A stretch of 35,749 nt of DNA, from positions 1-35,749 of the forward strand of contig NZ_BACU01000303.1 of NCBI RefSeq assembly GCF_000333275.1, read 5' to 3'. The position numbers and the translations under genes are program-made. Every line of letters starts with the position of its first letter. Position 1 is the first letter of the stretch. The stretch is from Azospirillum sp. B4 (GTDB lineage: Bacteria; Pseudomonadota; Alphaproteobacteria; Azospirillales; Azospirillaceae). This document shows positions 1-8,531 of the stretch, one piece after another. Under the pieces are notes generated by a model. That model did no database searches, had not been told where the DNA came from, and saw only the letters and a list, made by a program, of their open reading frames with translations.

Positions 1-1
1 G

Positions 2-1927
2 TCGCACCGTGTGCGGGCCACCATCGACGCGGTGGCTGAGGTGGGCAACCCAACCATCGTCGCCACCTTGACGGTGGTCACCGCCCTGCTGCCCATGCTG
101 TTCGTCTCCGGCCTCATGGGCCCGTACATGGCGCCCATCCCGGCCAACGCCTCGGCCGCCATGGTCTTCTCCTTCTTCGTCGCCATGGTGATCGCCCCCT
201 GGCTGATGCTGCGCCTGGCCCGCTGGCGGCGCGGCGGCGGCGGCCCGGATGTCCCGCACGGTGATGACCATGCCGACGGCGGCAGGCTGGGCCGGATATA
301 CCTGCGCATGGCCGCCCCCGTCATCGCCAGCCGCCGGCGCGCCTGGTTCTTTCTGGCCGCCGTGGGCGTGGCCACCGTCTTGGCCTGCGGCCTGTTCGCC
401 ACCAAGGGCGTGACCGTCAAGCTGCTGCCCTTTGACAACAAGTCGGAACTGGACGTGGTGCTGGACCTGCCCCGGGGCGCCACGCTGGAGGACACGGAAC
501 GGAACCTGCAGGCCATTGCCACCGTCGCCGGCGGTCTGCCCGAGGTGCGCTCGCAGCAGATTTACGCGGGCACCGCCGCCCCCTTCAACTTCAACGGCCT
601 GGTACGCCACTATTACCTGCGCCAGGCGCCCGAGCTGGGGGAGGTGCAGGTCAACCTGGCGCCCAAGGGGGATCGCTCACGCAGCAGCCACGCCGTCGCC
701 CTGGACCTGCGCCAGCGGTTGGCCCACCTGTCGCTGTCGGCCGGTGCGGTGGCCAAGGTGGTGGAGGTGCCACCCGGGGCGCCGGTCATGGCCACCCTGC
801 TGGCCGAGATCTACGGGCCCGACGTCCCCACCCGCCGCGCGGTGGCGGAGAAGGTGAAAGGCCTGTTCGCCCAGGTGCCTTATATCGTCGACATCGACGA
901 TTCCTACGGCAAAGCGCAGCCGCGCCTGCACGTCGTGATCGATCGCGACAAGCTGGACTACTACGGCGTTGACGAGGCCGGGGTGCGCGACGCGCTCCGC
1001 CACCTGCTGGGCGGCATGCCCCTGGGCTATGTCCATCGTGGGGACGAACGCCCCCCCCGGGAGCTGGTGGTGGCTCTATCCAAGGCCGACCGGGCTTGGT
1101 CGGCGCGGCTGTTGGCGGCGGTTGTGCCGGCGTCCCGTCATTCCGGCGCGTCCGGCGTGGTCGCCCTGGACCAGCTGATCCATGTGGAGGAGGAGGCCGG
1201 CTCCCCCGCCTTGTATCGACGGGATGGCCATTATGCCGACATGGTCACGGCGGAACTGGCCGGGGCGTTCGAGGCGCCGATCTACGGCATCTTCGCGGTG
1301 GACGACGCCATCCGCGCCGCCGACTGGGGCGCCCTGCCGCCACCCGCCATCGCCTTCCACGGCCAGCCCACCGACGAGTCCAGGCCCACCCTGCTGTGGG
1401 ATGGGGAGTGGGAGATCACCTACGTCACCTTCCGTGACATGGGGGCCGCCTTCGGCGTCGCCATCCTGGGTATCTACATCCTGGTCGTGGCCCAATTCGG
1501 CAGCTTCCGGCTGCCGCTGGTCATCCTGACTCCCATTCCGTTGACCCTCATCGGCATCGTGCTGGGCCACTGGCTGTTCGGCGCGCCGTTCACCGCCACC
1601 TCGATGATCGGCTTCATCGCCCTGGCCGGCATCATCGTGCGCAATTCCATCCTGCTGGTGGACTTCATTCGCCATGGATCGGCGCAAGCGGCGGAAACGG
1701 GGCAGCCCTTGCGGGCCATCCTGTTGCAAGCGGGCGCCGTGCGTTTCAAGCCCATCCTGCTGACGGCGTTGTCGGCCATGATCGGGGCCTTGACCATCCT
1801 GCTGGACCCCATCTTCCAGGGACTGGCGATCTCACTGCTGTTCGGCCTCGCCTCATCCACACTGCTGACGGTACTGGTCATCCCCGCCGTCTACGTTGTC
1901 CTTCGTGACGCGGACAGCGTGCCATAA
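2..1927 (+). CDS. RND efflux permease, C-terminal part (cut by window edge)
   Basis: This is the C-terminal ~640 residues of an inner-membrane RND permease of the AcrB/HAE1 type, which exports small molecules using the proton gradient as part of a tripartite pump. The frame is open from base 2 and the first Met-like codon (GTG, base 11) falls inside a transmembrane stretch, so the real start lies upstream of the window; roughly the first 400 residues, including the usual proton-relay aspartates, are missing. Visible parts are the hydrophobic helices ending the first membrane half, a linker, the second helix that opens the second repeat, the large periplasmic porter/docking loop, and a final block of about five helices. 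The partner adaptor gene is not in the window. The exact substrate class cannot be told from this part. Confidence 0.9.
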   Translation, partial: SHRVRATIDAVAEVGNPTIVATLTVVTALLPMLFVSGLMGPYMAPIPANASAAMVFSFFVAMVIAPWLMLRLARWRRGGGGPDVPHGDDHADGGRLGRIYLRMAAPVIASRRRAWFFLAAVGVATVLACGLFATKGVTVKLLPFDNKSELDVVLDLPRGATLEDTERNLQAIATVAGGLPEVRSQQIYAGTAAPFNFNGLVRHYYLRQAPELGEVQVNLAPKGDRSRSSHAVALDLRQRLAHLSLSAGAVAKVVEVPPGAPVMATLLAEIYGPDVPTRRAVAEKVKGLFAQVPYIVDIDDSYGKAQPRLHVVIDRDKLDYYGVDEAGVRDALRHLLGGMPLGYVHRGDERPPRELVVALSKADRAWSARLLAAVVPASRHSGASGVVALDQLIHVEEEAGSPALYRRDGHYADMVTAELAGAFEAPIYGIFAVDDAIRAADWGALPPPAIAFHGQPTDESRPTLLWDGEWEITYVTFRDMGAAFGVAILGIYILVVAQFGSFRLPLVILTPIPLTLIGIVLGHWLFGAPFTATSMIGFIALAGIIVRNSILLVDFIRHGSAQAAETGQPLRAILLQAGAVRFKPILLTALSAMIGALTILLDPIFQGLAISLLFGLASSTLLTVLVIPAVYVVLRDADSVP

Positions 1928-1931
1928 AACA

Positions 1932-1959
1932 AATACTGACTTACTCGTCAGTCAGTATT
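1932..1959. promoter_or_regulatory. Nested palindrome, probable TetR-type operator
   Basis: Bases 1932-1940 (AATACTGAC) are an exact inverted repeat of 1951-1959 (GTCAGTATT), and a second perfect palindrome, ACTGAC-N6-GTCAGT, is nested at 1935-1952. It is not GC-rich and has no T-run, so it looks like an operator rather than a terminator. It lies just after the RND stop and about 85 bases before the TonB-dependent receptor start. A TetR gene lies downstream in the same gene row (6055). Whether that regulator binds here is inference. Confidence 0.5.
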
Positions 1960-2041
1960 GACGCCTTCCGGGGGATGTGCGAACGTCCTCCCGTTCGCGA
2001 AACAGCGCCACCAAGGCGCGATCGCAAACAGGGAGGAAACA

Positions 2042-4333
2042 ATGACCCGCTTAGCTTATGCGGCGTCGCTGGCTGCGCTGCTTGTCGGTGCGTCCGCGGC
2101 CCTTGCCCAGACCACGCATGCCCAGACCGGTCCGGCGGAGGCACCGGAATCAGATCAGAGGCGCGATGGCGCGTCGGGACTTGAGGAGATCGTCGTCACG
2201 GCCACCCGGCGGGCCGAGCGGCTGCAGGACGTGCCGATCAGCATCACGGCGTTCACCCAAGGCGACCTGAATCGGAAGGGTATCGTCGGGGTGGAGGGCA
2301 TCGCCCGCGAGACGCCGGGTGTCGTGCTGGACCACCGCAGCGACAACAATCTCAGCGTCACCACCCGCGGTATTTCCGTCAACGGCTATGAGGCTGGCCT
2401 GCAAAGCACGACCACGGTCTATCTGGACGATCTGCCGCTGACCACCATCGGCAATTCGGTGACCCTGGATCCCAGCATGTTCGATGTCGAGCGTGTGGAA
2501 TTCCTGCGCGGCCCCCAGGGCACGCTGTTCGGGTCGGGCTCGCTGTCCGGCGCCCTGCGCGTCCTGACCAAAAGCCCGGACCTCCGGAACTATGACGCGT
2601 CCGCCCTGACCGACATCGGCTACACCCCCGACAGTGGCGGCGTCCGCCAGCGCTACAACGGCATGCTGAACGTGCCCCTGGTCGATGACAAGCTGGCGTT
2701 GCGCGTCGTCGGCTTCTATCGGCACGAGGACGGGTATGTCGACAATGTCGGTACGGGCGTCAAGAATTCCAACACCTTGAAGGATGGCGGCGGCCGCGCG
2801 ATCCTGTTGTGGAAGCCCACCGATCGCCTGGGCATCCGGATGATGGGCCTCTATGAGGACAGCCATCCCCAGGACGCCTCGCTGGTCACGCCCTCCTTGG
2901 GCGACCGCAAGCGCTACACCACCATGCCCGACCTCTACACCTCCAAGACGCAGCTCTACAACGCGACCGTCGACTATCAGTTCGACTGGGCCCACCTGAC
3001 CAGTTCCACCAGCTACGGCTACCAGGACGGGCTGTTCGACGTCGATCTGGCCGGCACCTTCGCCCTGGCGCTGCCTTTCAACCTGTTCGACCACGGCATC
3101 TGGAAGACCCTGGTCCAGGAAACCCGCCTGGTTTCGGAGAAGGGTGGCCGTTTCGACTGGACGGTGGGTAGTTATTATCTGCACCGCGACCAATACCTGA
3201 ACGCGCGGGAGGCGTCGACGCCGGCCTATCTGGCCACGCATGGCATCACCGGGCTGCCGGCCGACGGCACCTTCTATTCCAACATCAGCAACTCATCGTC
3301 CTATGAATTGGCCGGTTTCGGGGAGCTGACCTATCATATCACCGACACGCTCTCGGCCATCGGCGGCCTGCGCTACGGCAAGTACGCCACGACGGTGGAC
3401 ATCTCGCCCGGCTTCAACTCGCTGTACTTCGCCTACGCCTTGGGTGGCATCAAGGGGCCGCTGGCCCTGACGCCCACCGCCGCCTCCCACACCGAATACC
3501 CGTCGGCCGAAAAGGCCTCATGGAAAGCAAGCTTGACCTATGAGCCGACACGGGACCTGACGCTCTATACCACCGTGTCCACCGGCTATCGCACACCCGT
3601 CTATAACGCCCGTGCCGGCAGCGTCAGCACGGTCAATCCCTCCGACCTGGTCATTCCGACCGGGGCGAGTTCGGATGATCTCACCAATTACGAGGTCGGC
3701 GTAAAGGGGCGCTGGTGGGATGGAAAGCTGCGCGCCAACCTCGCCGCCTACTACATCGACTGGCAGAACCTGCAGGTCCAGGCCAACCGCGTGTCGGACT
3801 CCGTGCAGTTCGCCACCAACATCGGCCGCGCCGAAAGCAAGGGGCTGGAGGCGGAAGTGACGCTGGAGCCCGTGTCCGGCCTGGTGCTGGGCCTGAACGG
3901 GGCGCTGAATGACGCCAAGGTGACGGAGCTGTCGGCGCAGGAAGCGCAGATTTCCGGCGCGGTGGACGGCACCAGCCTGGCGTCGCCCCATGTGCAGGGG
4001 TCGTTCTTCGGTACCTACAGCTACACGCTGTTCGGGGACACGCCCGGCTTCACCAGCTTCCAGGTCCAGCATGTCGGGTCGTTCCCGGTGGGCTTCCCCA
4101 ACACCCCGGGCAAGCCGGGCACGCCCAGCGCCCTGTATGACCGCACCGACAGCTACACCCTGCTGAACCTGCAGACCGGCGCCACCTTCGGCAAGGTGAC
4201 GGCAACCCTGTACGGTGAGAACCTGACCAACAGCCGGGCGATCACCTATGTGCATCCGGAGGCCTTCGTCTACAGCCGCTACGCCATTGTCCGGCCCCTG
4301 ACGTTCGGCCTGCGGCTGGGGGCTGACCTGTGA
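2042..4333 (+). CDS. TonB-dependent outer membrane receptor
   Basis: A 763-residue outer-membrane TonB-dependent receptor that would import a ligand into the periplasm using energy from TonB-ExbB-ExbD. The start at 2042 is chosen because a strong ribosome site (GGGAGGAAAC) precedes it and it gives a clean Sec signal peptide ending at Ala-Leu-Ala-Gln near residue 23; an upstream in-frame start at 1958 lacks both. After the signal come the EEIVVTA segment near residue 50, typical of the TonB-box region, the plug domain to about residue 180, and a 22-strand-type beta-barrel rich in aromatic residues. No FecA-like N-terminal signalling domain is present. The next gene, a lipoprotein esterase, overlaps or nearly touches its stop, so the two are probably co-transcribed. 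The ligand is unknown; context suggests an organic ester or glycoside rather than a siderophore. Confidence 0.93.
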   Translation: MTRLAYAASLAALLVGASAALAQTTHAQTGPAEAPESDQRRDGASGLEEIVVTATRRAERLQDVPISITAFTQGDLNRKGIVGVEGIARETPGVVLDHRSDNNLSVTTRGISVNGYEAGLQSTTTVYLDDLPLTTIGNSVTLDPSMFDVERVEFLRGPQGTLFGSGSLSGALRVLTKSPDLRNYDASALTDIGYTPDSGGVRQRYNGMLNVPLVDDKLALRVVGFYRHEDGYVDNVGTGVKNSNTLKDGGGRAILLWKPTDRLGIRMMGLYEDSHPQDASLVTPSLGDRKRYTTMPDLYTSKTQLYNATVDYQFDWAHLTSSTSYGYQDGLFDVDLAGTFALALPFNLFDHGIWKTLVQETRLVSEKGGRFDWTVGSYYLHRDQYLNAREASTPAYLATHGITGLPADGTFYSNISNSSSYELAGFGELTYHITDTLSAIGGLRYGKYATTVDISPGFNSLYFAYALGGIKGPLALTPTAASHTEYPSAEKASWKASLTYEPTRDLTLYTTVSTGYRTPVYNARAGSVSTVNPSDLVIPTGASSDDLTNYEVGVKGRWWDGKLRANLAAYYIDWQNLQVQANRVSDSVQFATNIGRAESKGLEAEVTLEPVSGLVLGLNGALNDAKVTELSAQEAQISGAVDGTSLASPHVQGSFFGTYSYTLFGDTPGFTSFQVQHVGSFPVGFPNTPGKPGTPSALYDRTDSYTLLNLQTGATFGKVTATLYGENLTNSRAITYVHPEAFVYSRYAIVRPLTFGLRLGADL

Positions 4334-4341
4334 GGGCGGCG

Positions 4342-5991
4342 ATGACGCGGCGGCGCGGCTGGTTGGCGCTTGCCTGCCTGTGCCTGGCCATCACCTCGTG
4401 CGCGGACGCGCCCGTCGGCTCAGGCGACGCCCGGCCCCGGGTACGTACCGCCGGCGGCGTGGTGGAGGGGGTGATGGCTGCCGGCGCCCCCGGCACCGCC
4501 GTGGCGGCCTACAAGGGCATCCCCTACGCCGAGCCGCCGACGGGGGACCGGCGCTGGCGTCCGCCGGTTCCCGCCCATGGCTGGACCGGCGTGCGCGACG
4601 CGCGGGACTTCGGCCACGCCTGCCTGCAACCGCCACCGGCGCTGGGCAGCGTCTATTACGGCGGCATGGCCTCGATGAGCGAGGATTGCCTGACCCTGAA
4701 TGTCTGGGCCCCGGCGGACGCCAGGCATGCGCCGGTCATGGTCTGGATCCATGGCGGCGCCCTGGTGGGGGGCGGCAGTTCCGAACCCCTCTACGATGGC
4801 GCCAACCTGGCGCGACAGGGCATCGTCGTCGTCTCCATCAATTATCGCCTGGGGCTCCTGGGCTATCTGGCGCACCCGGCCCTCGGCGCCGAATCCCCCC
4901 AGCACCTGTCCGGCAATTACGGCCTGCTGGACCAGATCGAGGCGCTGCGCTGGGTGCGCGCCAACATCGCGGCCTTCGGCGGCGACCCTGGCAAGGTCAC
5001 CATCGCGGGCGAGTCCGCCGGCGGGCTCAGCGTGCTCGGCCTGATGGCCAGCCCGGCCGCGCACGGCCTGTTCCGGGGCGCCATCACGCAGAGCGGCTAC
5101 ATGCCCGCATACCGCGCGCTGCATGAGGATACGCTGGGCCTGACATCCGCCGAGGCGGCGGGGGCCGCCCTGGGCAAGCTGGCCGGGGCCACCGACGCGG
5201 CGGCCCTGCGCGCGGCCGACCTGGTGGCGCTGTTCAAGGCCGGCCTGGCCACCGGCTGGCAGCCGGAGCCGGTGATCGACGGCGTCACCCTGCCGCGGCA
5301 GTTGGCGGAGACCTTCGCCCGGGGGGAACAGGCGAGGGTTCCGGTGCTGGCCGGCTTCAACGAGGGGGAGATCCGGTCGCTGCCCTTCCTGATGCCCAAG
5401 GCGCCGGACACGCCCGCCGCCTATCAGGCGGACGTCCGCCGCCGCTTCGGGGCCGAGGCCGCCACCTATCTCGCGGTCTATCCCGGTGCCGACCCGCGGG
5501 CCGACGTCATGGCCTCCATCCGCGACGGCCTGTACGGCTGGGCCGCCCAGTACGTGGCCCGGCAGCAGGCGGCGGTGGGCCAGCCGGCCTTCCTCTACTA
5601 TTTCCGCCACGCCACACCGGCCGAGAAGGCCCGCGACCTGGCGGCTTTCCATGCCAGTGAGCTGCCCTATGTCTTCGGCCAGGTGGGACCGGATGCCGCG
5701 CTGGGTCCCAACTGGCCCCGCCCGCCGCTGACCGACGCGGAAGCCAGGCTGTCGCGGGCGATGATGGGGTATTGGGTCTCCTTCGTCCGCGATGGCGTTC
5801 CCGCCGCTCCGGGGGAAGTGGCGTGGCCCCGGTACGATGTGGGGCAGGGCGGCTACCTCGACATCGATGACCAACCCACCGCCCAGCGCGCTTTGCAACC
5901 CGCCGCCTTCACCCTTGCCGACACGCTGGTCGCCAAGCGACGCCAACAAGGGCGCGCCTGGCGGCTCGACATCGGCTTTTCCGCCTTTTAA
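4342..5991 (+). CDS. Type-B carboxylesterase, predicted lipoprotein
   Basis: Alpha/beta-hydrolase of the carboxylesterase type B family (549 residues from this start), hydrolysing carboxylic esters. The catalytic triad is readable: Ser225 in GESAGG, Glu341 in GFNEGE, and His437 in the HASELPYVFG segment; the oxyanion motif HGG lies near residue 137. The N-terminus is basic, then hydrophobic, ending in a lipobox (AITSC, Cys20), so it is probably anchored to a membrane facing the periplasm or surface. A GTG at 4330 overlaps the receptor stop codon (GTGA) and is an alternative start adding four residues; both have ribosome-site-like purines. Coupling to the TonB receptor suggests it acts on what the receptor binds or imports. 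A second secreted esterase of the same family lies at 20099-21634. Confidence 0.92.
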   Translation: MTRRRGWLALACLCLAITSCADAPVGSGDARPRVRTAGGVVEGVMAAGAPGTAVAAYKGIPYAEPPTGDRRWRPPVPAHGWTGVRDARDFGHACLQPPPALGSVYYGGMASMSEDCLTLNVWAPADARHAPVMVWIHGGALVGGGSSEPLYDGANLARQGIVVVSINYRLGLLGYLAHPALGAESPQHLSGNYGLLDQIEALRWVRANIAAFGGDPGKVTIAGESAGGLSVLGLMASPAAHGLFRGAITQSGYMPAYRALHEDTLGLTSAEAAGAALGKLAGATDAAALRAADLVALFKAGLATGWQPEPVIDGVTLPRQLAETFARGEQARVPVLAGFNEGEIRSLPFLMPKAPDTPAAYQADVRRRFGAEAATYLAVYPGADPRADVMASIRDGLYGWAAQYVARQQAAVGQPAFLYYFRHATPAEKARDLAAFHASELPYVFGQVGPDAALGPNWPRPPLTDAEARLSRAMMGYWVSFVRDGVPAAPGEVAWPRYDVGQGGYLDIDDQPTAQRALQPAAFTLADTLVAKRRQQGRAWRLDIGFSAF

Positions 5992-6003
5992 CCGTACTGG
6001 CGA

Positions 6004-6030
6004 GGCGGGGCGCCAAGCAGGCGCCCCACC
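6004..6030. terminator. GC-rich hairpin between esterase and TetR gene
   Basis: GGGGCGCC (6007-6014) and GGCGCCCC (6020-6027) form a perfect 8-base-pair stem with a five-base loop, extended past one mismatch by two more G-C pairs. There is no U-run, so this is a weak or factor-dependent terminator, or an attenuating structure ahead of the TetR gene. Confidence 0.45.
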
Positions 6031-6054
6031 AATCCGGTCGGGAGTTTGGAGCTT

Positions 6055-6762
6055 ATGAGCGACGTCAATCAGCCTACCCGTGGCCGGGGCCACAAAGCCC
6101 GCGTCCGCGAAGAGTCCATCGAACGCATCCTGGACGCGGCCGAACAGCTGTTCGCCGAGTTCGGCTACCACGGCTTCACGTTGAAGGACGTCGCCGCGCG
6201 CGTCGGGGTCAGTTCCACGCTGATCCACTACCACTTCAACGGCAAGGACAGCATCTGCGAGGCGGTCTGGGCGCGCCGGGCGCCGCTGTCCGCCCGCAAC
6301 CGCCTGGAGGCCATGCGGCGCTACGCCGAGGAGGTGGGGGACAAGGTGACGGTGGAAGGCGCGCTCAGCGCCTGGATCGACGCCGACCTGGACGTGCAGA
6401 TCGACGATGCGGAGCACTGGACGGCCTTCGGCAAGATCGCGGCTCAGGCCAACAGCGCCGCCGGCTGGGGCGCGGAAAAGATGACGAAGTACTTCAATCC
6501 GGTCGTCCTGGCGCTGATCGACCTGCTGAAGAAGGCCATGCCGGAGTGCGATGAGGAGACGATCTTCTGGGGGTATCACTTTGTCTCCGGCGCCATGACC
6601 CACAACATGGCCCGCACCGGCCGCCTGGACGAGCTGTCCCACGGCCTGTGCTCCTCCAGCGATTTCGTTTCCATCAAGCGGCACATGGCCAAGTTCATGG
6701 CCGCCGGCTTCGAGGCGATCTGCCGCCAGGCGGCCGCCGACAAGCAGAACCGGACCGGTTGA
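6055..6762 (+). CDS. TetR/AcrR family transcriptional regulator
   Basis: A 235-residue one-component repressor-type regulator. The N-terminal TetR DNA-binding domain covers about residues 20-70, with the helix-turn-helix in the stretch around LKDVAARVGVSS and the typical YHF that follows. The C-terminal ligand-binding part is helical and shows no family signature I can name. ATG 6055 is preferred; an upstream TTG at 6046 would add three residues. The next gene begins three bases after the stop, so this regulator is probably co-transcribed with the acyl-CoA synthetase. A sensible hypothesis is that it senses the acid or acyl-CoA made from the imported compound and acts at the palindrome at 1932-1959. 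Confidence 0.9.
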   Translation: MSDVNQPTRGRGHKARVREESIERILDAAEQLFAEFGYHGFTLKDVAARVGVSSTLIHYHFNGKDSICEAVWARRAPLSARNRLEAMRRYAEEVGDKVTVEGALSAWIDADLDVQIDDAEHWTAFGKIAAQANSAAGWGAEKMTKYFNPVVLALIDLLKKAMPECDEETIFWGYHFVSGAMTHNMARTGRLDELSHGLCSSSDFVSIKRHMAKFMAAGFEAICRQAAADKQNRTG

Positions 6763-6765
6763 ACG

Positions 6766-8412
6766 ATGGCGGATCGATACAACACCCCCAAGTCCGCGAT
6801 TTCCGCCCCGTCTTCCGCCTCATCTCCCGCTGGGACGATGCAGCCCTACGCGCTCACGCTGGATCGCTTCATCGACCATGCGGCCAAGTGGCATGGTGCC
6901 ACCGAGGTGGTGACGGTGGGGGGCGGGGGGCACAGCGGCCGCATCGGTTACGCCGCCCTGCGGGACCGCAGCCGGCGGCTGTCCGGCGCCTTCCGCGCGC
7001 TGGGCCTGCGGGCCGGCGACAATCTGGGCCTGCTGGCCTGGAACAGCCAGGCCCACCTGGAATGCTGGTACGGCGCGCTGGGCGTCGGCATCGTGTGCCA
7101 CACGTTGAACCCCCGCCTGTCGCCCGCCCACCTGGCCGGCATGATCCACCAGGCGGCCAACCGCGTGCTGGTGGTCAGCGCCGACCTGACGGCCCTGGCC
7201 GGAACGCTGGTCCAGCTCTGCCCCACCATTGACCATGTGGTGGTGCTGGAGGAACCGGGCAGCGCCGCGGTCCCGCCGGACTACGACCGTGTCACCAGCT
7301 GGCTTCATGAGGACCTGCTGGCGAGATTGGGGGCGGAGATGGCGTGGGGCGGCTTCGATGAGAATGCGCCGGCCGGCCTATGCTTCACCTCCGGCACCAC
7401 CGGGGCGCCCAAGGGCGTGACCTACACCCACCGGTCGAACTACCTGCACACCGTCCACCAGTTGCAGGCGGATGCCAGTGGCCTGACGGCGCGGGACAGC
7501 GTGCTGGTCGCCGTGCCCATGTTTCATGCCAACGGCTGGGGCTTCCCCTTCTCCGGCCCGGGGGTGGGGGCCAAGCTGGTCCTGCCCGGGCGCCACCAGG
7601 ACGGCGCCAGCCTGGCGCGGGTGATCAACACGGAGGGCGTGACCGTGGCGGCCGGTGTGGCCACCGTCTGGCTGGGCCTGGTCGACCACCTGGACCGCAC
7701 CGGCGGGGAAACGCCCACGCTGCGGCGGATCATGCTGGGTGGTGCCGCCGTGCCGCAGGCCTTGATGGACCGGCTGGAGCGGCGGCTGGGGGCGCTCGTG
7801 CAAACCAGCTGGGGCATGACCGAGCTGTCGCCCCTGGGCACCACCGCGTCGCCGACGGCGCCCGTGCGGCGGGCCGCGCAGTCGGGCCGCCCGCCCCTGG
7901 GCGTCGACCTGCTGCTGACCGACGCCGACGGCGCGCCGCTGCCTGAGCAGCGCGGCCAGGCCGGGCGGCTGCGGGTGCGTGGCGCCAGCGTCGTGGAACG
8001 CTATTTCGGGCAGGACGCGCCCGCGGTGGACGCCGATGGCTGGTTCGACACCGGCGACCTGGCCATCATCGACGCGGATGGCAACGTCAGCATCACCGGC
8101 CGGGCCAAGGACCTGATCAAGTCCGGCGGGGAATGGATCAACCCGATGGAGATCGAGGCCATCGTCGGCGCCTTGCCCGGGGTGGCGCAGGTCGCCGTCA
8201 TCGCCCGCGCGGACGCCAAGTGGGGCGAACGCCCCGTCCTGGTGGTCGAGGTGTGCCAGGACGCCAAGGTCACCGACCAGGCGCTGCTGGACGCGCTGCG
8301 GCCCCGGGTTCCATCCTGGTGGCTGCCTGACGCCATCGTGCGGCTGGCCGGCATGCCGCTGGCGGCCACGGGCAAGATCGACAAGGCGCGATTGCGGGCC
8401 GACCACGGCTGA
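6766..8412 (+). CDS. Acyl-CoA synthetase (AMP-forming, FadD/DmdB-like)
   Basis: Adenylate-forming enzyme of 548 residues that activates a carboxylic acid with ATP and CoA. Signatures seen: the phosphate loop FTSGTTGAPKGVTYTHRS (residues ~207-224), the TSWGMTE core, the GWFDTGD motif, the hinge GRAKDLIKSGGEWI, and a C-terminal GKIDKAR holding the catalytic lysine. The N-terminal body resembles medium/long-chain fatty acid and 3-methylmercaptopropionate CoA ligases (DmdB type) more closely than benzoate ligases, but substrate cannot be assigned from this. The first ~24 residues are Ser/Ala-rich and not typical; Met25 (base 6838) is an alternative start that fits family length. It would activate the acid released by the neighbouring esterases. 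Confidence 0.92.
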   Translation: MADRYNTPKSAISAPSSASSPAGTMQPYALTLDRFIDHAAKWHGATEVVTVGGGGHSGRIGYAALRDRSRRLSGAFRALGLRAGDNLGLLAWNSQAHLECWYGALGVGIVCHTLNPRLSPAHLAGMIHQAANRVLVVSADLTALAGTLVQLCPTIDHVVVLEEPGSAAVPPDYDRVTSWLHEDLLARLGAEMAWGGFDENAPAGLCFTSGTTGAPKGVTYTHRSNYLHTVHQLQADASGLTARDSVLVAVPMFHANGWGFPFSGPGVGAKLVLPGRHQDGASLARVINTEGVTVAAGVATVWLGLVDHLDRTGGETPTLRRIMLGGAAVPQALMDRLERRLGALVQTSWGMTELSPLGTTASPTAPVRRAAQSGRPPLGVDLLLTDADGAPLPEQRGQAGRLRVRGASVVERYFGQDAPAVDADGWFDTGDLAIIDADGNVSITGRAKDLIKSGGEWINPMEIEAIVGALPGVAQVAVIARADAKWGERPVLVVEVCQDAKVTDQALLDALRPRVPSWWLPDAIVRLAGMPLAATGKIDKARLRADHG

Positions 8413-8413
8413 C

Positions 8414-8508
8414 ACGCTGTGGGCCCGCGACCGGAGCCACCGCAGGTTTCAGGGGAGCATGGCGGACTGGAAGCCGAGGGTAAGCAAAGCGGCTGGCATC
8501 TGAGGGAC
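8414..8508 (+). repeat. Structured intergenic repeat, copy A
   Basis: About 95 bases immediately after the acyl-CoA synthetase stop, alignable with copy C at 34552-34686 and, over its ends, with copy B at 11099-11172. Predicted outer stem: GCCACCGC (8436-8443) with GCGGCTGGC (8489-8497, one bulged C). Inner stem: GGTTTC (8445-8450) with GAAGCC (8470-8475), closing a 19-base loop of pattern xGGGGAGCxxxGCGGACTG shared with copy C. The tail CTGAGGGAC is also shared. Pairing is kept although the stem sequences differ from copy C. It sits in the leader region of the GH1 gene. Function unknown. Confidence 0.65.
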
Positions 8509-8531
8509 CAAAACAAACCAAAACAAAAGGG

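Noticed and set aside
4420-6684. 754-codon open frame on the minus strand
   Set aside because: Antisense to the esterase and TetR genes; composition typical of a GC-rich shadow frame, no signal peptide or motif.
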